NCBI GenBank assembly: GCA_001051155.2
Contig: JYIP02000005.1
Location: 992,001 to 1,056,000, forward strand
Origin: Chrysoporthe austroafricana
Lineage: Eukaryota > Ascomycota > Sordariomycetes > Diaporthales > Cryphonectriaceae
Reading direction: 5' to 3'
Length of the DNA stretch: 64,000 nt
This document shows positions 54,387 through 64,000 of this stretch, one piece after another. The position numbers and the translations under genes are program-made. The notes beneath the pieces are model-generated. The model ran no database searches. It was not told the origin of the DNA and was given only the letters and a program-made list of their open reading frames with translations. How positions within the stretch are numbered: position 1 is the first letter of the stretch; each line of letters opens with the position of its first letter.

Positions 54387-57300
54387 ATGGCGCCTCTACC
54401 CATCAAATTCACAGAGGTGCTGCAGCTCAATAGCGCAGGCGTCGACACTGCTGCTATTGGCTTCAACTCCTGCGTATGTCCTTCCTCGACGTCACCCTTT
54501 CCCTCCAGCCGTCAGCCGAGCTTCCACATACTGACCTGCTTCTCTTGCGCTGTCTAGACCCTCGAGTCAGATCATTACATCTGCATACGCGAGAAGAAGA
54601 ACGAGGCCGCATCACCTGAAGTCGTTATTATCGACCTCAAGAACGGCAACAATGTCACTCGACGCCCCATCAAGGCCGATAGTGCTATCATGCACTGGCA
54701 CCTCAACATTATCGCTCTCAAGGCTCAATCGAGAACGGTGCAGATCTTCGACCTGGACAATAAGAAGAAGCTCAAGTCTGCCACCATGAACGAGGATGTC
54801 GTGTTCTGGAAGTGGATCAGCGAGAGCTCTCTAGGCCTCGTCACGGACGCTGCCATCTACCACTGGGACGTTTTCGACGAGAACCAGCAGTCGCCTGTCA
54901 AGATTACGGATCGGCACGCCAATCTGAACGTAAGTCTACACGTGGGGAGGAGGGAAGGAGCTGGCACAGATGCTGACAAACATCTAGTCATGTCAGATCA
55001 TCAACTATCGCATTAACAGCGACGGCAAGTGGATGGTTGTGGTGGGTATCAAGCAGGACCAGGGTCGGGTCGTTGGTCAGATGCAGCTCTACTCCAAGGA
55101 TCGAGGCATCAGCCAGGCAATTGAGGGTCATGCCGCCTCTTTCGGCACTCTGCGCCTGGACGGCGCGCCCCAAGATACCAAGCTCTTCACCTTCTCCGTG
55201 CGATCGGCCAACGGCGCGAAACTTCATATTGTAGAGGTTGACCACGCCGAGACGAACCCTGTTTTCCCCAAGAAGGCTGTCGACGTCTTTTTCCCACCAG
55301 AGGCTGTCAACGACTTCCCCGTCGCGATGCAGGTCTCGCAGAAGTATGGTGTCATCTACCTCGTCACCAAGTACGGATTCATACACCTGTACGACTTCGA
55401 GACCGGCCAGTGCATCTTCATGAACCGCATTTCCAGCGAGACCATCTTCACCTCTTGTGCGGACAACGACTCGACTGGCATTGTGGGCATCAACCGCAAG
55501 GGTCAGGTGCTGTTCGTGTCGGTTGATGATAACACCATCATCCAATACCTGCTGCAGAACCCTGCAAACACCGAGATGGCGATAAAGATGGCTTCTCGAG
55601 CTGGCCTACCCGGCGCAGATAATCTGTACGCTCAGCAGTTTGACCAGCTCTTCAACTCGGGAGATTACGTGGGCGCTGCTAAGGTTGCCGCCGGTTCCCC
55701 ACGTGGCTTCCTTCGGACCCCGGCCACGATTGAGAAGTTCAAGCGACTTCCGGCACAGCCCGGTCAGATGTCATTCATCCTGCAGTATTTCGGAATGCTA
55801 CTGGACAAGGGAGTGCTCAACCAGCACGAGACGCTGGAGCTCGCCCAACCGGTTCTCGCACAGAATAGGAATAACTTGCTCGAGAAGTGGCTGAAGGAGG
55901 GCAAACTGGACTGCTCTGAGCAGCTTGGTGACCTGGTGCGGCCGCACGACATCAACATGGCCCTGACCATTTACCTGAAGGCCAACGTACCCCACAAGGT
56001 TGTCGCGGGTCTCGCTGAGACTGGTCAATTCGACAAGATTTTGCCGTATGTTCAGCAGACTGGCTACTCACCAGACTGGGTCGGCCTGCTGCAGCACATT
56101 GTGCGCAGCAACCCTGAGAAGGGTGCCGAGTTCGCCACTGCACTCGTCAACCAGCCTCAGGGATCTCTGGTCGACATCGAGCGCGTCGTTGACGTGTTCC
56201 AGTCCCAGGGAATGGTCCAGCAAGCTACTGCCTTCCTGCTTGATGCTCTCAAGGATAACCAGCCTGAGCAAGGTCACCTCCAGACACGTCTCTTGGAGAT
56301 GAATTTGATGCACGCCCCTCAGGTCGCAGATGCTATTTTGGGTAATGATATGTTCTCGCACTTCGACAAGACGCGGATTGCAACCCTTTGCGAGCAGGCT
56401 GGCTTGATGCAGAAGGCTCTGGAACTCTACGAGGACCCCGCTGCGGTCAAGCGAGTTGTTGTGAACATTGCGAGCACTCCAAACTTCAACGCCGACTGGC
56501 TAGTCAACTTCTTCGGCAAGCTTTCCGTTGAGCAGTCCATCGACTGCCTTGACGCCATGCTGAAGCACAACATCCGTCAGAACTTGCAGTCTGTCATTCA
56601 GGTTGCCACGAAGTACTCTGACCTTCTTGGTCCCGAGCGTCTCATCGACCTCTTCGAGAAGTACAAGACCGCTGAGGGTCTTTTCTACTACCTAGGAAGC
56701 ATTGTCAACCTGTCGGAGAACCCTGATGTACACTTCAAGTACATCGAGGCCGCGACGAAGATCGGCCAGTTCAACGAGGTTGAGCGCATCTGCCGAGACA
56801 GCAATTACTACAACCCGGAGAAGGTCAAGAATTTCCTGAAGGAGGCTCGGCTATCGGAGCAGCTGCCGCTTATAATAGTATGCGACCGGCATAACTTCGT
56901 ACACGACCTCGTCTTGTACTTGTACCAGAACCAACAGTTTCAGTCAATTGAGACCTACGTCCAGCGCGTCAACCCTGCACGGGCGCCTGCTGTCATTGGA
57001 GGTCTTCTCGATGTTGACTGTGACGAGAACATCATTAAGAACTTGCTCTCGACGATCAACGCTGCCTCGGTCCCCATTGATGAGCTTGTCGCCGAGGTGG
57101 AGTCGCGCAACCGTCTCAAGCTTCTTCTGCCCTTCCTGGAGGCTACCCTCGCCTCCGGCAACCAACAGCAGGCTGTGTATAATGCACTGGCAAAGATTTA
57201 CATCGACTCGAACAACAACCCAGAGAAGTTCCTCAAGGAGAACGATCAATACGACACTCTGGTTGTCGGCAAGTACTGCGAGAAGCGCGATCCTAATCTC

Positions 57301-59628
57301 GCCTACATCGCATATAGCAAGGGCCAAAACGATCTGGAGCTGGTCAACATCACCAACGAGAATGCTATGTATCGGGCTCAGGCGCGGTATCTGCTTGAGC
57401 GAGCGGATGAGGAGCTGTGGACCTTTGTTCTCAGCGAGAACAACCTTCATCGCCGGTCTGTCATCGATCAGGTCATCTCCACGGCTGTACCCGAGTCGAC
57501 GGACCCAGCCAAGGTCTCCCAGGCGGTTGCTTGTTTCTTGAAAGCTGACCTACCTGGCGAGCTAATCGAGCTTCTCGAGAAGATCGTCCTGGAGCCTAGC
57601 CCGTTCAGCGACAACCAGAACCTGCAGAATCTGCTCATGTTCACTGCTGCGAAGGCAGACAAGGCCCGTGTGATGGACTACGTACACCGCCTGGATGCTT
57701 TCGACGCCGAGGAGATATCCTCTGCCTGCATTAACGTCGGATTGTACGAGGAAGCATTCGAGATCTTCAAGAAGATCGGCGACAAGGCTGGCGCCGTCAA
57801 TGTCTTGGTCGAACACGTTGTCAGCATCGACCGTGCTCAGGCATATGCCGAGGACGTCGACTTGCCTGAGGTCTGGTCCAAGGTAGCCAAGGCTCAGCTC
57901 GATGGCCTGCGCGTCGGCGACGCCATTGAGTCCTACATCAAGGCCGATGATCCCAAGAACTACTCGGAGGTCATTGAGATCGCAACTCATGCCGGCAAGA
58001 ACGAAGAGCTTGTCCAATACCTCCGCATGGCCCGCAAGACCCTACGCGAGCCGGAGATCGATACAGCTCTTGCCTTCTGCTATGCCCGTCTGGAGCAGCT
58101 CGCCGAACTGGAAGACTTCTTGCGTGGCACCAATGTCGCAAACATCGAGGAGTCCGGAGACAAAGCTTACGAAGAGGGATTTTACGAAGCTGCCAAGATC
58201 TTCTTCTCCAGCATCTCGAACTGGGCCAAGCTTGCCACTACATTGGTTCACCTCGAGGACTACCAGGCTGCTGTGGAGTGTGCTCGCAAGGCTAACAACA
58301 TCCGGGTGTGGAAGCAAGTTCACGGCGCCTGCGTCGAGAAGAAGGAGTTCCGACTGGCCCAGATCTGCGGTCTAAACCTGATCGTTGATGCTGAGGAGTT
58401 GCAAGCTCTGGTGAAGCAGTATGAGCACAACGGCTACTTTGACGAGCTGATCAACCTCTTGGAGCAGGGTCTTGGCCTGGAGCGTGCACACATGGGCATG
58501 TTCACCGAGCTCGGGATCGCCCTTTCCAAATACCACCCTGAGCGATTGATGGAGCACCTGAAGTTGTTCTGGAGCCGGATGAACATGCCAAAGATGATTC
58601 GTGCCTGTGAGGAGGCCAACCTGTGGCCCGAGCTTGTCTTCTGCTACTATCACTACGACGAGTTCGACAACGCTGCGCTTGCTGTGATGGAGCGTCCAGA
58701 GAACTCTTGGGAGCACCAGCAGTTCAAGGAGATGGTCGTCAAGGTTGCCAACCTGGAGATCTACTACAAGGCTATCAACTTCTACCTGGAGCAGCACCCG
58801 TCCTTGTTGACCGACCTCTTGCAGGTCCTTACTCCCCGCATCGATGTCAACCGTGTTGTTCGCCTATTCCAAAAGTCTGACAACCTGCCCCTCATCAAGC
58901 CCTTCCTGTTGAACGTCCAGACTCAAAACAAGCGCACGGTCAATGACGCCATCAACGACTTGTTGATCGAAGAGGAGGACTACAAGACCCTGCGCGACTC
59001 GGTCGAGAACTACGACAACTATGACGCAGTGGCCCTTGCATCGCGCCTCGAGAAGCACGAGTTGGTCTTCTTCCGCCAGATCGCAGCCAACATCTACCGC
59101 AAGAACAAGCGCTGGGAGAAGTCTATCGCCCTGTCAAAGCAGGACAAGCTTTGGAAGGATGCCATCGAGACCTCTGCCATGTCCGGCAAGTCCGAGGTTG
59201 TGGAAGATCTACTTCGATACGTGAGTGGCACTGCTCGATTGCCTTCTTGTTGTTCTATACTGACTATTTCCCAGTTTGTTGATGTTGGCAACCGCGAGTG
59301 CTACGTCGGCATGCTGTACGCTTGCTACGATCTCGTCCGCCCTGACACGGTCCTCGAGCTCTCGTGGCGCAACGGCTTGCATGACTTCACCATGCCATAC
59401 ATGATCAACATGCTCTCCCAACAGACCAAGGAGCTTGCTCAACTCAAGATTGACAACGAGGCTCGCAAGGCAAAGGAGAAGGAGCAGGAAAAGGTCGAGG
59501 ACAACACGCCTATCCTCGGCAACCGACTCATGATTACTGCTGGCCCCGCTGCTGGCCGTGCCTCTCCCGCCGCTTTCGGCGCACCGAATGGATTTGCCCC
59601 CCAGCCAACCGGCTATTCAGGCTTCTAG
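54387..59628 (+). CDS. CHC1: Clathrin heavy chain
   Basis: Scaffold of clathrin-coated vesicles in endocytosis and Golgi-endosome traffic. Exons 54387-54473, 54558-54929, 54988-59220 and 59275-59628 give 1681 aa, the family length. The N-terminal beta-propeller starts MAPLPIKFTEVLQL and includes MHWHLNIIALKAQ, NEDVVFWKWIS, INYRINSDGKWMVVVGI and AMQVSQKYGVIYLVTKYGF. The linker has NLYAQQFDQLF. The long leg of CHC repeats follows, e.g. ERICRDSNYYNPEKVKNFLKEA, LRVGDAIESYIKADDPKNY, ACEEANLWPELVFCYYHYDEFDNAA and HDFTMPYMINMLSQQTKEL in the trimerisation region. The end is a Pro/Gly/Ala-rich tail. The last intron is 54 nt, a multiple of three without a stop, so retention would add 18 residues. Confidence 0.98.
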
Positions 59629-60647
59629 ACGCAACCTGCGGTCACCAACCCGCAACTTGAGCCTCGAAGTCCGTCTTTCTTGATGAGTGCCGCTAACGCG
59701 CCACTTTCCGAGCCCGCAGCTCTTCCGAAGTTGTCTGGCTCTCCCAAGCGACTCGATGCTTCCGTCCCTGCCTTTCGACCGGCTCCCCTACGGAGTCCTG
59801 AGATGGTCTTCGACGCCGAAGCTCCTATCTTTGTGCCAAGGGGACGTTCGCTTATGGATTCGCCTACGCGTTTTTGATGATGAGTCGGTCGCCGGTCTGC
59901 GCAAGGAATGGTCATACTAATTCTTACTCGTTTGGTCGGTGGCACGGCACGATAGATGGAATGCAAGACACTGCTATTGCAGATTATTTTTTTGTTTTCG
60001 AGTGACTGGTGCGGTTGATGAGGCAAATTGGGCGGTCAACCATTTTGCGGCGTGAACGAAATGAACGACGGATGCCGGCGGTCAAAAGCTTGATCATGAA
60101 GATAATTGTATCATAGGTAGTACATTATGAAAGTTCCCTTGCTCACTTTATCATATCGTATCCCGAGAATGTTCGCCGGCTCGTGTGAAGGCGTGATATT
60201 TTTTTTTGCGTCATGGCTCTCGAGACTCCTTGCCGATCCTTTGAAGCATGCGGCGCATATATGTGTCACAAGTGCTTCGCTAGCTATACAACTGTCGCCT
60301 CGGACGGTGCGAGAGAATGGTATCCTGGGCTGTAGGCGTCACTACAGAAGCAAGGTATGCTACAGCTAAGCGGGCTGGCATCGCTGAAAGCATGAAGAGT
60401 GACTTGGATTACAAGATAAGGCAAGGACACAGCCCGCGGGAAGTCGAAGACAAATCAGGCTTCACTGGTACAGATGCATAATGCAATTAACCTGAGGAGG
60501 ACACGAATAACCCAGGGAGGAGTTATGTTTGGCAGAAGACATGTAAATGAACGTGATCGATTTACGGTCATGTCTGCATGCGCCGTGGTACTCTAAAGAA
60601 TGATGTGTGATAATGACTGGATGTAGATGAAGCAAAGAACAAAACAG
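59629..60647. other. Intergenic between convergent genes
   Basis: 3' flank of clathrin heavy chain and of the WSC gene; no gene is supported. Confidence 0.5.
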
Positions 60648-61906
60648 TCACCAGATTGCCGGCGACGGCAACGCGGTCACTACGCCGAACAGCCCTGTCA
60701 TCTCGCCTCCTCTGATCCGCAACAGATGGGCAAAGCCTTCCACCGAATACGCCAGAACGGGCCCTATGATCCAAGACGCCGCAACCGCCACATTACCCCG
60801 AGCCCTGTATGGCCGAGCGCACGGTGCGAGGGTGACCCATCTGCCGTCGGCGTCACCGGGCGTGAGCTGCGGGCCGGAAGCTCCTCAGGTGCTCTCACCA
60901 GAACCCAATTTCGGGGCGTCCGGCCGTCGGGCGATACCCATATGCGGCACCCTAGCCCAGTTAGCATACGAGATCCGACGATAGCAATTGGTATTCTCGA
61001 AAGGAGGCTACAGGGCGAAGACTTACGAAAACTGTTACCGTCGAAGAAGAAGTAGTAGTAGTTGATGGGCTAGTAGTTGTTGTGGTGGTTGTAGTTGTAG
61101 TCGTAGTCGTAGTCGTAGTCGTAGTCTGAGGATACTATTAGATCGTCTTTCAAGACAGCGCGGCCTTCTTGCGCTCATTTGGGGGGAGGGGGTTTGGCTG
61201 GAGAGCCACTCACTGTGGTAGTCGTCGTGGACGAGCTTGTCGTAGTCTGAGGGCGCGGTGAGCTTCAGGGTACCAAAGGCGACAGGGACAATACGGCTAG
61301 CTGCTGTCAGGGAGAACTCACAGTCGGATAGATATAGCTGGTAGGGTAGTATGGAGGCAGTCTGGGTGGGTAAGGGCAAGGCCTTGGGCACGGGTAGCAC
61401 CTCGGGCACTTGCGGCATCCGCTGGCAGCCTCCTGGTCGGCCAGCCCTGCGGCCTGCGCGCCCTCCTCGGCCCAGAGGCTCTGGGAGGCCTTCATGCCCT
61501 CGTCCTGGACGAAGATGACCAAGTACTCCTTGCCAAAGGCACCACAGGCCTGGCTCCCATCGCCGCCAGTGCAGGGGAGGTTGCACTCCTCCTCGCCTAC
61601 CTGGGTCAGCTGGTCCGGCTTGACGCTCATGAAGTCCCAGCAGTGGCACTGGCCGCCGTGGGAGATGCCGGCGGCCGTGAAGCCGCTGGTGCCGCAGAGG
61701 CTGGCACAAGACTCCTGCGTCATGCTGCCCTGGTCGGCATGCGAGGCGACGCTGCCGGCGCTCCCAGACCAGCAGCCCTGGTAGGCCCAGTCGGACGGGA
61801 GCTGCTTCGAGATGCCCAGGAGACCCGGGCCGGCGCCCCTCTTGTCGACGACGCCGGCGGAGGCGAGGGCCACGAGCAGGGCCGGGGCAACGATTTGCGC
61901 AAACAT
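60648..61906 (-). CDS. WSC-domain cell-surface protein with Thr-rich stalk
   Basis: Secreted or membrane wall protein. Exon 1 (61906-61322) encodes a signal peptide (MFAQIVAPALLVALASAG), then a WSC domain: WAYQGCWSGSAG, SCASLCGTSGFTAAGISHGGQCHCWDF, EEECNLPCTGGDGSQACGAFGKEYLVIF, with the expected eight Cys. A Cys/Pro segment (CRKCPRCYPCPRPCPYPP) follows. Exons 61246-61214 (33 nt) and 61125-61027 encode an almost pure Thr/Ser stalk. The next donor and a textbook TGCTAAC branch site support exon 60951-60899, and 60804-60648 then gives a hydrophobic stretch (VAVAASWIIGPVLAY). The total is about 308 aa. If the third intron is retained, the protein stops at 60961. The domain is secure; the last two exons are tentative. 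It could be a wall-stress sensor or a wall-bound lectin-like protein. Confidence 0.7.
61066..61125 (-). repeat. Thr-codon hexamer repeat in the WSC stalk
   Basis: On the coding strand ACT ACG repeats four times and grades into ACT ACA and ACC/ACA codons, all Thr. It is a coding microsatellite open to length change. Confidence 0.8.
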
Positions 61907-63576
61907 GTTTCAGCGGGACGTTTCTTCCGTGCACACAAGAACGAAGGTCCAGGAGAGGTAATGAGAGTTGCAGGAGAGAGGATGGTGCGTCTGCCCCCAT
62001 CGGTGTGGGCAAGGCGCGACCTTTTTCTTCGTCCTGGACGGACTACCATGGCACGGCGGCCGGGCCTCTGAGATCATCACTGCCGAGAGGCTATGATGCC
62101 TCGATATTTCTCCCAACAGAGCGAGGGAGGAGGCGGACCGTTCGTGAACGGCGTAGCGCGCGCACTTGTTGGGGCGCGATCCCTCGTGGGCCACTCAGAC
62201 CTTGGCATGCCGGACGACCATTCCATCCTTGACGGCCGGTGTGTGGTGTTGTCGGTATAGTAATGTTGATGGTGGTCTGGAAGGAGAAGCTCACATGGCC
62301 GGCGTCAAGACATTCCGCACCCCATCCAGTGCCTATGGATCGACAGGAGACCAGAGGCAGGACGTTAGGCAGATGAACCGCAAGGATGATGGAGGGGCGC
62401 AACCGACGATCCGCAACAAAAATTTGCCCCTTGAGACTTGATGCGGAAACTGACAGAGCTGTCATGATGCTAGTTGGCCCCGGCGGCGCGTGCAAGGCCG
62501 GTTTTGGCAGCTAGTGTGAAGCCCAGTGCCGGTAATGGTCAGGAACGCGTCAGTAGACATCGTCGATCCAACATCTTCTTAGCCTCGTCAGCAAACACAT
62601 GCTCGACGTGAAGACGGTAGGGGCAACTGAAGTGGAAGATCTCACGATGACGTCTCCCGCAGTTCAGGGGCCCATGTTGTATTTGTGCCTTTTGCAACAA
62701 CACAATGGACAATGCGGGGTTCTCGTAAGAGGTAATGTCAAGACCTCCTCCGCCACGGGTGCACCGTCTTAATATCTGTGCGCTGATGTGCTGCTTCTCG
62801 ACGTGCAGATCATCCGCATAGCCTATGCACCAAGAACGGCGGCAATAGCGCCGTCGTCGCTCCAGGTTAACAGCAAGCTATGCAAAAGGGGTCAGGAGAG
62901 GGGCGGAGGGGGGCGCCGTCATCTGCAAACGCTCCTGGCTGAACTGTGGTATACGAGGCCTCGTTGAGCGGACGGGCTCTGTTGTGATGATCTTGGTTGT
63001 CCGTCTGAATTCATTGCGTCTCTGGATAGTAGTACAAAATAGGCCAGCCAGTGAGACATTTGTCTTGCCAGGACGTCAGGGCACCCGGCCACACTCCATT
63101 TCTGCAGCATCGACCGCGCAGAATCGCTGCTCCCAACTAACATGTGAAACTAGGTTCACATGAGGCGAGCTATGGAGCTATGATCCCGTAGTTGGTAGCG
63201 GCCTTGTGGCCCTAAGACGCCACGCCTTTTATCCGGCAGAGCTTCAACAGCAAAAATACGTCCGCGCTTGTGAAAGACCTTGTTGAAAAGGCACTTCTTT
63301 ACGCAAACAAGCCGGAGCCCGCCGACAGGTATGAGCACAGTCAGCACCTCGATGAGCCAGCCGTCTTGTTGTTCTGGCTCCCTGATGGTGGCAGGACTAG
63401 ACGTAGGTGATAGATAGTATTTTTGTCACCGCACAGGAGCGAAGTTAATGATGTCATGCCACAATATGTCCATTTTATTTCTTCTGAAGGCCCAATTTAC
63501 AAGCCGGCCTGTATCTCTAACCCGATCTTTGAGGGGGATTTCCTTTTTTTTTGGGGGGGGGGCGCTGAGGTTTTCT
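61907..63576. other. Intergenic upstream of WSC, downstream of GH131
   Basis: A 1.7-kb gap. Its only notable item is a T9 then G10 homopolymer pair at 63544-63562, just past the GH131 stop. Open frames on both strands have no domain. Confidence 0.5.
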
Positions 63577-64000
63577 TTATAGAGATATACAACCGCCTGT
63601 GCTGTCCTCCACAAATAAACCGCCGTAGATCTGACCCTCCTCGAACGGAGCCTCCTGGTACCCCGAGTTGACGACATCGGCGCTCCCAGTGGGCTTCTTT
63701 AGTATGCCGATCTGGAACTCGCCGTCACCGGACAGGTCGGCCGAAGTAACGTTGGTTACAGCCACCAGGGGATCAGTGCCCAGAGAGTAGTAGATTTGGA
63801 CGGTACTTTGAAAAAGAAAACTCTAGTCAGCATGTAGGGCAAAGGTTCTGTCCAGCGGAGCCAGGCCATACTTAGCAGTGATGTCCAGCGTGACGGCGAA
63901 GTTCTGCCAGTCCGCCGAGTCGATCGGCGTGCTCCACAGCAGCGTCGAGTCGCGGTCGAAGATCTTGAACGTGTCGGGCGCCAGGTCCGGCAGGTTGATC
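63577..64000 (-). CDS. GH131 beta-glucanase, 3' part only
   Basis: The window cuts this gene; its 5' part lies beyond base 64000. Exons 64000-63872 and 63805-63577 encode the C-terminal 118 residues or so of a family 131 glycoside hydrolase, a fungal group active on beta-1,3-, 1,6- and 1,4-glucans. Recognised sequence: DLAPDTFKIFD, TLLWSTPIDSADWQNFAVTLD, VQIYYSLGTDPLVAVTNV, GEFQIGILKKPTG, QIYGGLFVEDS and the typical ending GCISL. The intron has a good donor (GTATGG) and a CTGAC branch site, and splicing restores ITANTVQIYY. The catalytic residues cannot be judged from this fragment. Confidence 0.8.

Noticed and set aside
1..64000. CRISPR arrays, insertion sequences, prokaryotic operons and rRNA
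   Set aside because: No regularly spaced direct repeats, transposase motifs or rRNA-like sequence were seen, and the intron-rich gene structure is eukaryotic.

Overview
The window reads as nuclear DNA of a filamentous ascomycete, most likely a Sordariomycete. Genes lie on both strands, have short introns (about 50-120 nt, GT..AG, many with a CTAAC/CTGAC branch site) and are separated by 0.3-2.3 kb of non-coding sequence. There are no operons. The best taxonomic clue is an alpha-type pheromone precursor with ten copies of WCLFHGEGCW. From memory this decapeptide is like that of Cryphonectria parasitica, which would suggest Diaporthales; this was not checked.

Layout. 0-9.1 kb holds housekeeping genes: SmB (snRNP core), MPC1 (mitochondrial pyruvate carrier) and pyruvate carboxylase. 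The SmB and pyruvate carboxylase genes contain 8-, 9- and 12-nt microexons. 10.6-22.6 kb is a carbohydrate/cell-wall region: UDP-glucose 6-dehydrogenase, a predicted GPI-anchored GH12 endoglucanase, a cellulose-synthase-like GT2 membrane synthase and an MFS sugar transporter. 23-30 kb carries an O-methyltransferase, an alpha-arrestin and a GH18 chitinase with CBM1. 31.8-33.1 kb is a dead GH28 exo-polygalacturonase, broken by five in-frame TAG codons and frameshifts. 34-43.4 kb looks catabolic: a sugar transporter, a Dal5-type anion transporter, RidA, a DHDPS-family aldolase and an HSL-type alpha/beta hydrolase.

45.4-46.8 kb is the pheromone precursor. It is followed by a mitochondrial DUF1640/Fmp32-like protein, a divergent metallo-beta-lactamase-fold protein, an SSU1-type sulfite pump and clathrin heavy chain (54.4-59.6 kb). 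The right end has a WSC-domain protein and the 3' part of a GH131 beta-glucanase that runs off the window.

How the genes fit together. The strongest candidate system is the tandem GH12-GPI plus GT2 pair: a beta-glucan synthase beside a cell-surface beta-1,4-glucanase, resembling the bacterial BcsA/BcsZ and plant CesA/KORRIGAN pairings. A UDP-sugar enzyme and a sugar transporter flank it. MPC1 and pyruvate carboxylase are neighbours that draw on the same metabolite. The 34-43 kb block suggests uptake and aldol cleavage of a sugar acid or keto acid, but the other enzymes of a known pathway are missing. All functions are inferred from motifs; no database search was possible.
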